A stretch of DNA of 64,000 nt, taken from contig NZ_BLXX01000001.1 in NCBI RefSeq assembly GCF_014193515.1, positions 124,001 through 188,000 of the forward strand, given 5' to 3'. How positions within the stretch are numbered: position 1 is the stretch's first letter; every line of letters begins with the position of its first letter. The notes below the pieces were generated by a model. It did no database searches. It worked only from the letters and a program-made list of their open reading frames with translations, and was not told the DNA's origin. The DNA is from Geomonas silvestris (GTDB taxonomy: Bacteria > Desulfobacterota > Desulfuromonadia > Geobacterales > Geobacteraceae). Both the position numbers and the translations under genes were made by a program. Below are positions 24,235 through 32,558 of the stretch, piece by piece.

Positions 24235-25464
24235 GTGGAAGCACAGCGCATCATCTTGCACATCGATATGAACGCCTTCTTCGCCTCGGTGGAGCAGCAG
24301 GCGAACCCCGAGTTGCGCGGCAAGCCGATAGCCGTCATCGGCGCCGCCAAACGGACCGTCATCACCACCTGTTCCTACGAGGCCCGTGCCTTCGGCGTCA
24401 AGACCGGGATGAACGCCTGGGAAGCGCGCCAGATGTGCCCGCAACTCATCTTCGTGGTGGGCAACAACCGCAAGTACACCTACACCTCCACCCAGATCTT
24501 CAACATCATGCGGGAATACACCCCGATGGTGGAGGTGTTCTCCATCGACGAGGCCTTCCTCGACGCCACCGGTTCCCTCTCCCTGTTCGGCTCCCCGGAG
24601 CGCATCGCCCACCTGATCAAGGCGCGCATCCGGCACCAGTTCGGCCTCACCTGTTCGATCGGGATTGCCCCCAACAAGCTCCTCGCCAAGCTCGCCTCCG
24701 ACATGCAGAAGCCCGACGGGCTCACCACCCTGACGCCGGATAACACACCCGAGGTCTTGGAGCGGATGCCGATCCGGGACCTGTGCGGCATCGGCGCGAA
24801 GACCGGCAAGCAGCTGGCCGCCCTGGGGATCAGGACCTGCGGCGAGCTGGGGCGTTTTCCGGTGGAGATCTTGAAGCGGAAGTTCGGAGTGACCGGGGTG
24901 CGGCTGAGCGAGATGGGGCGCGGCATCGACGACGCGCCGGTCGTGCCCGAAGAAGAGTCCGAGGAGGTAAAAAGCGTGGGGCACAGCACCACGTTGGACC
25001 GCGACATCAGCGATCCCGGGGAGATCAGGATGTACCTCTTGCAGCTCTCCGAGATGGTCGGCCGCCGGGCGCGGCGCTATCAGGTGGCGGGAAAGACGGT
25101 CACCGTAACGGTGCGCTATCCCGACTTCACCACCTTCTCGCGACAGGAGAGCCGCCCGGGGCACACCAACAACAGCGACGAGATCTTTCAGGCGGCGCTC
25201 AAGATCCTGGAGGGGATCGAACTCGAGCAGCCGATCCGCCTTTTGGGGGTAAAGATCAGTAACCTGCGCCAGCAGCAGGAGCAGCTCCCGCTGTTTGCGG
25301 GGGACCGCAAGAAGGCCCTGCTGGCGAGCGCGATGGACCAGGTCAACAACAGGTTCGGGGAGTTCTCGGTTACTTTCGGGAGTCTTCTGGGGAACGAGGG
25401 TGGTTCCAAGGTCATTTCGCCAGCGTGGAAACCCGAGGGGCTGCGCAACGTCGACGTGGAGTAG
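24235..25464 (+). CDS. dinB: DNA polymerase IV (Y family)
   Basis: A 409-residue Y-family polymerase. The palm begins ILHIDMNAFFASVE with the first catalytic Asp, and VFSIDEAFLD carries the second Asp-Glu pair (about 105). The thumb helix-hairpin-helix region includes RDLCGIGAKTGKQL, and the little finger ends before a C-terminal tail with QEQLPLF, a likely beta-clamp binding motif. The start is taken as GTG at 24235 with GGAG 6 bp upstream; the open frame extends further but without homology. It lies in the SOS cassette behind lexA. Role: translesion synthesis. Confidence 0.94.
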   Translation: MEAQRIILHIDMNAFFASVEQQANPELRGKPIAVIGAAKRTVITTCSYEARAFGVKTGMNAWEARQMCPQLIFVVGNNRKYTYTSTQIFNIMREYTPMVEVFSIDEAFLDATGSLSLFGSPERIAHLIKARIRHQFGLTCSIGIAPNKLLAKLASDMQKPDGLTTLTPDNTPEVLERMPIRDLCGIGAKTGKQLAALGIRTCGELGRFPVEILKRKFGVTGVRLSEMGRGIDDAPVVPEEESEEVKSVGHSTTLDRDISDPGEIRMYLLQLSEMVGRRARRYQVAGKTVTVTVRYPDFTTFSRQESRPGHTNNSDEIFQAALKILEGIELEQPIRLLGVKISNLRQQQEQLPLFAGDRKKALLASAMDQVNNRFGEFSVTFGSLLGNEGGSKVISPAWKPEGLRNVDVE

Positions 25465-25580
25465 GCGGCGCGCCCGGTTGCAACGCAGAGGCTTTGGGCG
25501 GCCCGGGTTTCTTGCCAGCTGTGCCAGCTTTTGACAACTTGCCAGGACCTACCGACCTTGGTCAATCTAGTCAGGGCAAT

Positions 25581-25607
25581 CAGTCAGATCCGTCTGATCG
25601 GTCTGAT
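25581..25607 (+). repeat. GATCNGnCC-type short repeat next to a terminator
   Basis: Iterated TCAGATCC/TCTGATCGG units at the dinB terminator. A related run, GATCAGACCGATCGGTCC and following bases, occurs at 62510-62542, also just past a terminator. Confidence 0.6.
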
Positions 25608-25648
25608 AAAAAAGGGCCTCGCAGCTGTGACACTCTCGAGGCCCTCCT
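25607..25648. terminator. Bidirectional terminator between dinB and the diadenylate cyclase gene
   Basis: Stem GGGCCTCG (25614) with CGAGGCCC (25637); a run of A precedes it and a short T-rich stretch follows, so it can serve both convergent genes. Confidence 0.75.
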
Positions 25649-25688
25649 TGTGTTCGGCAACAACCTTGCAGCGCAACCAAAGCGCCCG

Positions 25689-27059
25689 CTAGAACCCCGG
25701 CACCCCGGTCGGCACCTGGTCCCAGTAGGTGACCGCACCGTTATGCCACTTGACGATCTGCACGCTCTCGTCCTGCGAAATGACGATGCCGATCGCCTCG
25801 TGGAGCCGCTGGCACAGCCGGTAGGCGGCGCGATGCCGGGTCCCCACCGCCTCGCTCAGTACCGGTTCGGTCCGGGTCCCCTCGGTGTCCAGGGCGTGCG
25901 CCACCATCCCCACACTGTCCAGGTCGCCCGAGATCACCCCGCCAAAACCCAACAGCTCCTGCCGCTTCGAGATGACCACCGCTCCGTCCACAGCGGAGAG
26001 CGCCGCAATGAAGTGGGCCACGTCGAAGATCGCCTCGTCCAAAAGCGCGATCGAATCGTTTTTGCTGGTCACATACTCCTGCCATCCGACCATCTTCGCG
26101 GGATCCCTCGGGTCGCCGTGGATCTCGGCCATGGTGTTCATCACCTTCAGGGTCAGGGTCCGGAAGCGCTGACGCGACTCGAACTCGAGAAACTGGTACT
26201 TGATGGACATGTAGCGGTTTTCCTTGATGATCTCCGCGGTCATCTCCTCGGGGAGGTAGACCAAGAGGCCGCCGTGGTGCGAGTTGCGGATCACGCTGAT
26301 AATGCGGCGCACCGCCTGCTGGCCCAGGTAGCTTCCGAAGTCGGGATCTAGGTTCGCCCAAACCCGCCCCGAGGCCTCGCGTGCCTTTCTGTGCATCTCT
26401 AGGGTCTCGGAGTGCACCATGGCAAGACTTTTCGAGATCCACTGGGAGTTGAAGACGTCGAGACTCGGACAGTTGATCTGCCCACCGTTTAACGAGGCGA
26501 TGATCTCGGAACCGATGCAGACCGAGATCTGCCCGGCCCCGGTCACGTAAACCACCAGGCAGACGGGAAGCGGAGGCGAGGTTTTGCGCCCGCCGTAGAC
26601 GGCATGCATCCACCGGGTGCCGGAGTGCAAAAGCCCCCAGATCTGGGCCCCGTCGTTGGGCGGCAGGGTGATGCCGATCAGGGTCCGGTAGAAGTCGGCA
26701 GCGGGCGCCAGCCGGTGCAGCTCGTACTCGTTGAAGGGGCGCAGCCTCGAGAAGATGAGCCGGTGCATCCCGGTAGGCGGCCCCTCTTCCGCCGAGAATA
26801 GGTGCGAGTCGCGGATGATGAGCCGGAACATGACCGGACGCTCTTCCTCGCGCATCAGGCTCGCCTGGTAACAGGTGGAAATCACCTGCTCCAGGACCGA
26901 GCGATCCGGGAGCGTGAAGCCGCAGTCCGGCTGGGCCGGACAGAGTCTCGCCACAAACGCCGGGTCCTGCCAGCGCTCGAAAATGAAGCTGACCAGATCC
27001 TTCGGGTAGGAATGCCCTGTAGCCCCAGAACAGCTCGTCATGACTCGGTGTCCGCGCAT
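25689..27059 (-). CDS. Diadenylate cyclase-like protein (DAC domain with N-terminal sensor region)
   Basis: A 456-residue cytoplasmic protein. The C-terminal third carries the DAC signature: AVDGAVVISKRQELLGFGG (DGA motif, about residue 365) and VGTRHRAAYRLCQRL (RHR motif, about 412). In DisA/CdaA enzymes these bind ATP and make cyclic di-AMP. The N-terminal 300 residues lack DisA's DNA-binding domain and membrane helices; they resemble the sensor region named DACNV in predicted signalling proteins. GGGAG lies 6 bp before the ATG. It is a lone gene, convergent with dinB and divergent from mutS. Activity is inferred from motifs. Confidence 0.8.
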   Translation of the reverse strand: MRGHRVMTSCSGATGHSYPKDLVSFIFERWQDPAFVARLCPAQPDCGFTLPDRSVLEQVISTCYQASLMREEERPVMFRLIIRDSHLFSAEEGPPTGMHRLIFSRLRPFNEYELHRLAPAADFYRTLIGITLPPNDGAQIWGLLHSGTRWMHAVYGGRKTSPPLPVCLVVYVTGAGQISVCIGSEIIASLNGGQINCPSLDVFNSQWISKSLAMVHSETLEMHRKAREASGRVWANLDPDFGSYLGQQAVRRIISVIRNSHHGGLLVYLPEEMTAEIIKENRYMSIKYQFLEFESRQRFRTLTLKVMNTMAEIHGDPRDPAKMVGWQEYVTSKNDSIALLDEAIFDVAHFIAALSAVDGAVVISKRQELLGFGGVISGDLDSVGMVAHALDTEGTRTEPVLSEAVGTRHRAAYRLCQRLHEAIGIVISQDESVQIVKWHNGAVTYWDQVPTGVPGF

Positions 27060-27310
27060 CTGCCACTCCCTCTATCCGCAACGGTAGCCTGCACCAGTTG
27101 AGTAATTATCCAACGCCTGCCGGCCCCCTGTAAAGCTCATTTGTTTCGTGCCATCAACTCAGACCCCGGCCCCCTTGGCCCCAGACGCCAAAACCTTAGC
27201 CATATCACAGGATCCCACCGGGGCTTCTCCCCGAGAGCGGCTCCGCTTCCGGGTGAGTGCGCTGTCGGAAAAGCATACATCATTAAAGCCGCGGTGCCAT
27301 CCAGCGGACC

Positions 27311-27339
27311 TTTACATGCCACAATCATTTTGCTAAGAT
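27311..27339 (+). promoter_or_regulatory. Sigma-70-type promoter of mutS
   Basis: TTTACA and TAAGAT with a 17-bp spacer, 34 bp before the mutS ATG. The rest of the 27060-27372 gap has no recognised feature. Confidence 0.65.
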
Positions 27340-27372
27340 GGGCGCCGTTTCTCTCCCTGGAAAGGTTTGCAA

Positions 27373-29982
27373 ATGTCCGAATTGACGCCGATGATGCGGC
27401 AGTACCTTGAAATAAAAGCCGACTACCCCGATACCATCCTGTTCTTTCGCATGGGCGATTTCTACGAGATGTTCCTGGACGACGCCGTCAAGGCGTCCCG
27501 CATCCTGGGAATTACCCTCACCTGTCGCAACAAGAGCTCCGACGGTCCCGAAATCCCCCTGTGCGGGGTCCCCTTCCACTCCTGCGCCCCCTACATCGCC
27601 AAACTGATCGAGGCAGGCGAGAAGGTCGCCATCTGCGAGCAGACCGAGGATCCCAAGCTCGCCAAGGGGATCGTGAAGCGCGAGGTGGTGAAGGTGGTGA
27701 CCCCGGGCCTCGTCGTCGAAGACGCCTCGCTCTCGCCCAAGGAAAACAACTACCTGCTCGCCCTGTTCGAGGAGGAGAAGCGCTTCGGGCTCGCCTATTT
27801 GGACCTCTCGACGGGAGAGTTTCGCATAACCGAACTCGCCGACCAGGCCGCGGCGCTCGCCGAGGTGACCTGCATCGGTCCCCGTGAGCTGATCCTCCCG
27901 GCCAGCTACCGCGACCCGGCCCAGACAAAGGCGCTCGTCTCCATTACGGCAGGCCGTGCGCTCACCTACTTCGAGGAGTGGGTCTACGACAGCGACTACT
28001 GCAAGCGGCTGATCGCCAACCAGTTCAAGGGGGCCACGCCGGCGACCCTTGGGTGCGACGGGCTTCCCGTGGCGCTTTTGGCGGCCGGCGCCGTGCTGCA
28101 CTACCTGGTGGACACCCAGAAAGGGAGCGCCCCCCACGTCACCTCGATCTCCAGTTACTTCGAGAGCGAACACCTGCTTTTGGACGAGTCTACCCGACGC
28201 AACCTGGAACTGACCGCCACCATCTCCGAGGGGAAGCGCAAGGGATCGCTTCTGGGGCTCATGGACCGCACCGTGACGGCGATGGGTGGCAGGAAGCTCA
28301 AGCAGTGGATCAACTACCCGCTCATGGATCTGAAGAAGATCGTCGAGCGCCAGGACGCGGTCGAGGAGCTCTTGGGCCAGCCGGGGCTGAGAGGCGAGTT
28401 GCGCGACCTGCTCTCCGGCGTCTACGACCTCGAGCGGCTGAACGGGCGCATCAGCCTCGCCTCCGCCTCCGCTAAAGACTTGGCTGCTCTCAAGGGATCC
28501 CTGTCGCGCATCCCGGGCCTGAAGGAGCGGATCGCCGGCTTGAACGCGAAACTCTTGCGGGAGCTCAACGCCGGCACCGACCCGCTTGACGACATCTGCT
28601 CGTTGATCGAGCGGGCCATCGTGGAGAATCCCCCCTTCGTGCTGCGCGAGGGTGGCATCATCGCCGACGGCTACCACGAGGAGCTGGACGAATTGCGCGC
28701 CATCAGCCGCGAGGGGAAAGGGTTCATCGCGCGCCTGGAGGCCAAGGAGAAGAGCCGTACCGGGATCTCCTCCCTAAAGATCCGCTACAACAAGGTCTTC
28801 GGCTACTACATCGAGGTGACCAAGGCCAACGTCTCGGCCATCCCCGAGGACTACATCCGGCGCCAGACCCTGGCCAACGCCGAGCGCTACATCACCCCCG
28901 AACTGAAGGAGTACGAGGAGAAGGTGCTCGGGGCCGAGGACCGGATCCGCGATCTGGAGTTCGCCCTGTTCCAGGAGGTGCGCGAGGCGACCGCGGCGCA
29001 AGGGGAGCGGATCGCGCGCAGCGCGGACCGGCTGGCCACGCTCGACGTCCTGGTAAGTCTCGCCGAGCTGGCCCACGACCGCGGTTACTGCCGCCCCGAG
29101 ATCCACGAGGGGAGCGAGCTCTCCATCACCGAGGGGCGCCACCCGGTCATCGAGGAGATGCACTCGACGGAGCGTTTCGTCCCCAACGACACCTTCCTGG
29201 ACAACAGCGAGAACCAGCTCATCATCATCACCGGCCCGAACATGGCCGGTAAGTCGACCTTCATGCGCCAGGTGGCCCTTATCACCCTGATGGCCCAGAT
29301 GGGGAGTTTCGTCCCCGCCGAGAAGTCGCGCATCCCGCTGGTGGACCGCATCTTCACCCGCGTCGGCGCCTCGGACAACATCGCCCGCGGCCACTCGACC
29401 TTCATGGTGGAGATGATGGAATCCGCGGCCATCCTGCGCGGCGCGACGGCCAAGAGCCTGGTCATCCTGGACGAGATCGGGCGCGGCACCTCCACCTTCG
29501 ACGGGGTTTCCATCGCCTGGGCGGTCGCCGAGTACCTGCACGACAACAAGCTGCACGCGGCGAAGACCCTGTTCGCCACCCACTACCACGAGCTTACCGA
29601 GCTCGCCGTCACCCGCCCCGGGATCAAGAACTTCAACATCGCGGTCCGCGAGTGGAACGAGCGCATCATCTTTTTGAGGAAGATCGTCCCCGGCGGCGCC
29701 TCGCACTCCTACGGGATCCAGGTGGCCCGGCTGGCCGGCCTGCCGCAGTCGGTCATCGAGCGCGCCAAGGAGATCCTCTTGAACCTGGAAAAGGGGGAGT
29801 ACGTGGAGGGGGGGCTGCCGCGCCTGGCGCGCGGTAAGCAGAAGTCCGCCCCGTCGCCGCAGCTCTCCCTGTTCGGCGCGGCGGACGACCAACTCCGCGA
29901 GCGGCTGCGCAACGTCGAGGTAACCACCCTGACACCGCTTGAGGCGCTTAACCTGGTGGATGAACTAAAGAGGCTGCTCTAG
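27373..29982 (+). CDS. mutS: DNA mismatch repair protein MutS
   Basis: An 869-residue mismatch-recognition ATPase of normal length. The mismatch-binding FYEMF motif ([12 protein letters not shown]) lies near residue 30, the connector and lever domains occupy the middle, and the ATPase carries Walker [10 protein letters not shown] near residue 620. The Walker [13 protein letters not shown] follows near 703, with the His of the ATHYHELT switch after it. Near the end SPQLSLFG resembles a beta-clamp binding motif. The ATG at 27373 follows GGAAAGG by 8 bp. It is followed by an amidase gene 34 bp downstream, an arrangement common in Geobacter. Confidence 0.97.
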   Translation: MSELTPMMRQYLEIKADYPDTILFFRMGDFYEMFLDDAVKASRILGITLTCRNKSSDGPEIPLCGVPFHSCAPYIAKLIEAGEKVAICEQTEDPKLAKGIVKREVVKVVTPGLVVEDASLSPKENNYLLALFEEEKRFGLAYLDLSTGEFRITELADQAAALAEVTCIGPRELILPASYRDPAQTKALVSITAGRALTYFEEWVYDSDYCKRLIANQFKGATPATLGCDGLPVALLAAGAVLHYLVDTQKGSAPHVTSISSYFESEHLLLDESTRRNLELTATISEGKRKGSLLGLMDRTVTAMGGRKLKQWINYPLMDLKKIVERQDAVEELLGQPGLRGELRDLLSGVYDLERLNGRISLASASAKDLAALKGSLSRIPGLKERIAGLNAKLLRELNAGTDPLDDICSLIERAIVENPPFVLREGGIIADGYHEELDELRAISREGKGFIARLEAKEKSRTGISSLKIRYNKVFGYYIEVTKANVSAIPEDYIRRQTLANAERYITPELKEYEEKVLGAEDRIRDLEFALFQEVREATAAQGERIARSADRLATLDVLVSLAELAHDRGYCRPEIHEGSELSITEGRHPVIEEMHSTERFVPNDTFLDNSENQLIIITGPNMAGKSTFMRQVALITLMAQMGSFVPAEKSRIPLVDRIFTRVGASDNIARGHSTFMVEMMESAAILRGATAKSLVILDEIGRGTSTFDGVSIAWAVAEYLHDNKLHAAKTLFATHYHELTELAVTRPGIKNFNIAVREWNERIIFLRKIVPGGASHSYGIQVARLAGLPQSVIERAKEILLNLEKGEYVEGGLPRLARGKQKSAPSPQLSLFGAADDQLRERLRNVEVTTLTPLEALNLVDELKRLL

Positions 29983-30016
29983 TGGTGTCCCTAGCCGGCA
30001 CAGGAGTCCATAACAC

Positions 30017-31288
30017 ATGAAACGAAGGGAATTTCTCAAATATATCGGGGTCAGCACCCCCTACCAGCACCTTATGGTGAACCGGCTGCTGGCGACCCAG
30101 GGCGGCCTGCTCCTCGCCCAGTTGCTCCCCTGGCCGCAGCGTGCCTGGGGCGCCGAGGGGGCAGTCGCGGTGACCGAGCTCAAGCACTGGTCCACCCCCG
30201 ACTACACCCGGATCTCGATCACCCTGGAGCGCGAGGTGAAGTTCGAGTCGCACAAGATTCCCGGACGGCTCTACCTGGACATCCACGGCGCCAAAGTCCC
30301 CCCGGGGATCAAGGATCTCACCATCGGGGACGGCCTTTTGAAGAACGTGCGCATCGCCCAGTTCCGGGCCAGCACGGTTCGGGTGGTCCTCGACCTGGAC
30401 AGCATCAAGGACTACAAGATCTTCACCTTCTCGGAACCCTTCCGGATCATTGTGGACGTCAAGGGGGAGCGCCGCCAGGAGATCTCCGCGGCCAAAGGGG
30501 AGGTGCTGGAAAACAGCAAACCGGAGAACGCCGTCAAGGCCGAGAAGCCCAAGGCGGAGCCCGAAAAGGCGAAGCCGTCCGAGAAGCCGGCCAAGTCCAG
30601 CCAGTTCAAGCCGGGCAAGATCCGCAGGATCGTGGTCGACCCGGGGCACGGCGGCCACGACCCCGGCGCCATGAGCCCTTCCGGCACCCGGGAAAAGGAC
30701 ATCGTGCTGCAGATCGGCCTCAAGCTGGCCCAGAAGATCCGCGAGGAGCTGGGCATCGACGTGGTGATGACCCGCTCCACCGACGTCTTCATCGAGTTGC
30801 AGGAGCGCACGGCAATCGCCAACAAGGTGGGGGCCGACCTCTTCATCTCGATCCACGCCAACGCCTCACTGAACCGCGCGGCCAGCGGCATCGAGACCTA
30901 CTACCTGAACCTCGCCAAGACCGAGAAGGTGGCGCAACTCGCGGCCAAGGAAAACGGCACCTCGCTCGAGAAGGTGAGCGTTTTGCAGGCGGTCCTCTTC
31001 GACCTGATGGCGAACTACAAGCTGAACGACTCGGCGCACCTGGCCGAGGAGGTGCAGAGGTCGCTCTACAAGAAGGCCTTGACCGGGTACCCGAGCGTGA
31101 AGAACCTGGGGGTCAAGCAGGGCCCCTTCTACGTCCTGGTGGGAGCCACCATGCCGAGCATCCTCGTTGAGACCGCCTTCGTCAGTAACGAGAAGGACGA
31201 GCAGAAACTCAAGGACCCCCAGTACCAGGAGATCACCGCCGAAGGTATCCTGTCCGGGGTCAAGGGGTACATCGCCTCCCTCAAGTAA
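30017..31288 (+). CDS. N-acetylmuramoyl-L-alanine amidase (AmiC-like, AMIN plus Amidase_3)
   Basis: A 423-residue periplasmic cell-wall hydrolase. A twin-arginine-like N-terminus (MKRREFLKYIG) is followed by an AMIN domain (about 50-155). A Lys/Pro-rich linker (about 160-195) leads to the zinc amidase domain: VVDPGHGGHDPGA (first His), REKDIVL (Glu), ISIHANAS (second His) and ILVETAFVSN (catalytic Glu). Export in folded form via Tat is therefore likely. AGGAG lies 10 bp before the ATG. It follows mutS closely and is closed by a strong terminator. It cleaves the amide between MurNAc and the stem peptide during cell separation. Confidence 0.93.
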   Translation: MKRREFLKYIGVSTPYQHLMVNRLLATQGGLLLAQLLPWPQRAWGAEGAVAVTELKHWSTPDYTRISITLEREVKFESHKIPGRLYLDIHGAKVPPGIKDLTIGDGLLKNVRIAQFRASTVRVVLDLDSIKDYKIFTFSEPFRIIVDVKGERRQEISAAKGEVLENSKPENAVKAEKPKAEPEKAKPSEKPAKSSQFKPGKIRRIVVDPGHGGHDPGAMSPSGTREKDIVLQIGLKLAQKIREELGIDVVMTRSTDVFIELQERTAIANKVGADLFISIHANASLNRAASGIETYYLNLAKTEKVAQLAAKENGTSLEKVSVLQAVLFDLMANYKLNDSAHLAEEVQRSLYKKALTGYPSVKNLGVKQGPFYVLVGATMPSILVETAFVSNEKDEQKLKDPQYQEITAEGILSGVKGYIASLK

Positions 31289-31312
31289 CGCCGCAGCACC
31301 AGGCACGACGCA

Positions 31313-31349
31313 AAGCGAGGCCGACCGGTCAACCCGGTCGGCCTCGCTT
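31313..31349. terminator. Strong hairpin terminator after the amidase gene
   Basis: A perfect 16-pair stem (AAGCGAGGCCGACCGG with its complement) and five-base loop; the following T-tract is short, so it may act for both convergent genes. Confidence 0.8.
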
Positions 31350-31406
31350 GTTCTGTGGACGGTGCAGCCCCCGCTCCGAAACGCTTGACGCTTCCAGGTT
31401 CGCAAG

Positions 31407-31769
31407 CTATCCGCGGTAACGCTCCAGGTAGCTCACCAGCCGTGCCACCCCGTCCGCGTGCTCCAACAGCTCGACGGGGCGCTTTCCGTCAAGCGCGCCG
31501 TTTGCACTCAAAAGCCACTTCCCGGCATCTTCCTTCGACCAGCCAAGGACGCTCGCCGCACGGTACATCCGCGCCAGTTGCCGCGCATAACCAGGCCCCT
31601 CCTCGTGCGCACCCGGCGCGCCCCCCTCCTTGGCAGCACTTTCCACACGGTGCGCCGCAAGAACCTGGGCCACCTGTTCCTGCGCTATCCCCAGGGATCG
31701 GGCGGTCTCCAGAACTCCCCGCGTCAGTTCCAGCGCCCGATCCTCCTCATGATACATGGCTTCCAGCAT
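31407..31769 (-). CDS. Orphan Xre/MbcA/ParS-type antitoxin-like protein
   Basis: A 120-residue cytoplasmic protein. The N-terminal part is helical; the C-terminal 50 residues (GWSKEDAGKWL, then GKRPVELLEHADGVARLVSYLERY) match the toxin-binding domain of MbcA/ParS/Xre antitoxins (DUF2384). AGGGG lies about 6 bp before the ATG. No RES-domain toxin or other toxin-sized frame is adjacent on either side. It may be a solitary regulator or the remnant of a toxin-antitoxin pair. Family call is fairly secure, function uncertain. Confidence 0.65.
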   Translation of the reverse strand: MLEAMYHEEDRALELTRGVLETARSLGIAQEQVAQVLAAHRVESAAKEGGAPGAHEEGPGYARQLARMYRAASVLGWSKEDAGKWLLSANGALDGKRPVELLEHADGVARLVSYLERYRG

Positions 31770-31837
31770 GGATCCCCTCCCGGCTTCCCTCTGCTTCCCA
31801 ACTCGTCATCAGGGCCAAGGATATTAATAGGTGTTAA

Positions 31838-31865
31838 TTGACAGCAGTCAACCCATTTGTAGACT
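31838..31865 (+). promoter_or_regulatory. Promoter of the RiPP-like locus
   Basis: TTGACA and TAGACT with a 16-bp spacer, 109 bp upstream of the precursor ATG. TTGAC-agca-GTCAA over the -35 is a small inverted repeat that could be an operator. Confidence 0.55.
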
Positions 31866-31973
31866 TGTCGAGGACATTTCACCGGGAAGTGTGCCCGTTT
31901 GAGATCCGGCAGCTGACAGTGTTGGGGAAGCCTAGAGCTGGAACAACCGGCAGGAACACGAGGGGAGGTCACC

Positions 31974-32366
31974 ATGTCAGATCATTTTTCCAAGGAAGAG
32001 TCGGCCATCATCGAGATACAGCTGCGCGCCGTCAATCTGAGAGTCGCGAAGTTCAAGGCAGAGAAGGAGTTTCTCGATGCCCGCGGCACCGAGGTGACGC
32101 CCGAGCAGATGGCGGTCATCGAAAAGAAACGCAAAGAGATCCTGTACCAACTTGAGGTGGAAGGGGCCGAGATCGAGCGCGACTTCATCGAGAAGTACCG
32201 CTCGAAAGTGGCGGGGATGGTCATTCGCTACCCCTGGGGTGGCCCCGGCGGGCTCACGGTTGAAGGTACCTCAGGCTGCCCGTTCTGCACCCAGTGCGTC
32301 ACGAGCTGCACCGAGTGTGTCACGAGTTGCACGGCCTGCGTCGGGTGTTCCAACAACGTCTTCTAG
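31974..32366 (+). CDS. Candidate RiPP precursor with Cys-rich repeat tail
   Basis: A 130-residue protein. Residues 1-85 form a charged helical leader (SIIEIQ-type start, KKRKEILYQLEVEG), followed by a short Gly-rich hinge (YPWGGPGGLTVEG). The tail has eight Cys in a pattern C-x2-C-x2-C-x3-C-x2-C-x3-C-x2-C-x2-C, built from a seven-residue repeat C-T-x-C-V-T-S, and ends SNNVF. GGGGAGG lies 5 bp before the ATG. The next gene is a radical SAM/SPASM enzyme with a PqqD-like N-terminus, the usual partner for modified Cys-rich peptides. Alternatively the tail, whose first four Cys have ferredoxin spacing (CxxCxxCxxxC), may hold an iron-sulfur cluster. I do not recognise a named family. Confidence 0.7.
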   Translation: MSDHFSKEESAIIEIQLRAVNLRVAKFKAEKEFLDARGTEVTPEQMAVIEKKRKEILYQLEVEGAEIERDFIEKYRSKVAGMVIRYPWGGPGGLTVEGTSGCPFCTQCVTSCTECVTSCTACVGCSNNVF

Positions 32367-32368
32367 GG

Positions 32369-32408
32369 GAGCGGGCCCGCTTTGCGTGGTGCCTGCGGAG
32401 CGGGCCCG
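32369..32408 (+). terminator. Hairpin between precursor and maturase (candidate attenuator)
   Basis: CGGGCCCG occurs twice, at 32372 and 32401. The first is also a 10-bp palindrome (GCGGGCCCGC). The two copies can pair over a 20-nt loop to form a very GC-rich stem. There is no T-run, so it more likely stabilises or attenuates the message, favouring precursor over enzyme. Confidence 0.5.
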
Positions 32409-32447
32409 TGGTTCACCGAGCGCGAGTGAGTCGCCAAAGGAGTGAGC

Positions 32448-32549
32448 ATGTCGTTGCACTGTGAGGTACTGGGGAGGGACCTGGAGATAAGCGATGCGGT
32501 TATTCCGGTGATCGCACCCAACTGGAGACTCAGGCGTTCCGGCGACTAG
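32448..32549 (+). pseudogene. N-terminal segment of the radical SAM maturase, ended by an in-frame TAG
   Basis: Begins ATG at 32448 with AAAGGAG 5-6 bp upstream and encodes 33 residues (with VIPVIAPNWRLRRSGD) before TAG at 32547. It is in the same frame as the radical SAM gene that resumes at 32550. The sequence looks like the first strands of a PqqD-like recognition domain whose remainder (PLLMKYEAEQINYSLL) lies after the stop. So the gene as written is interrupted by one amber codon. Confidence 0.7.
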
Positions 32550-32558
32550 CCGCTTTTG

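Noticed and set aside
27263-27279. TGTCGG-AAAAG-CATACA resembling the enhancer element upstream of mutS
   Set aside because: The second half-site has two mismatches, there is no sigma-54 promoter, and the mutS promoter is a standard sigma-70 type.
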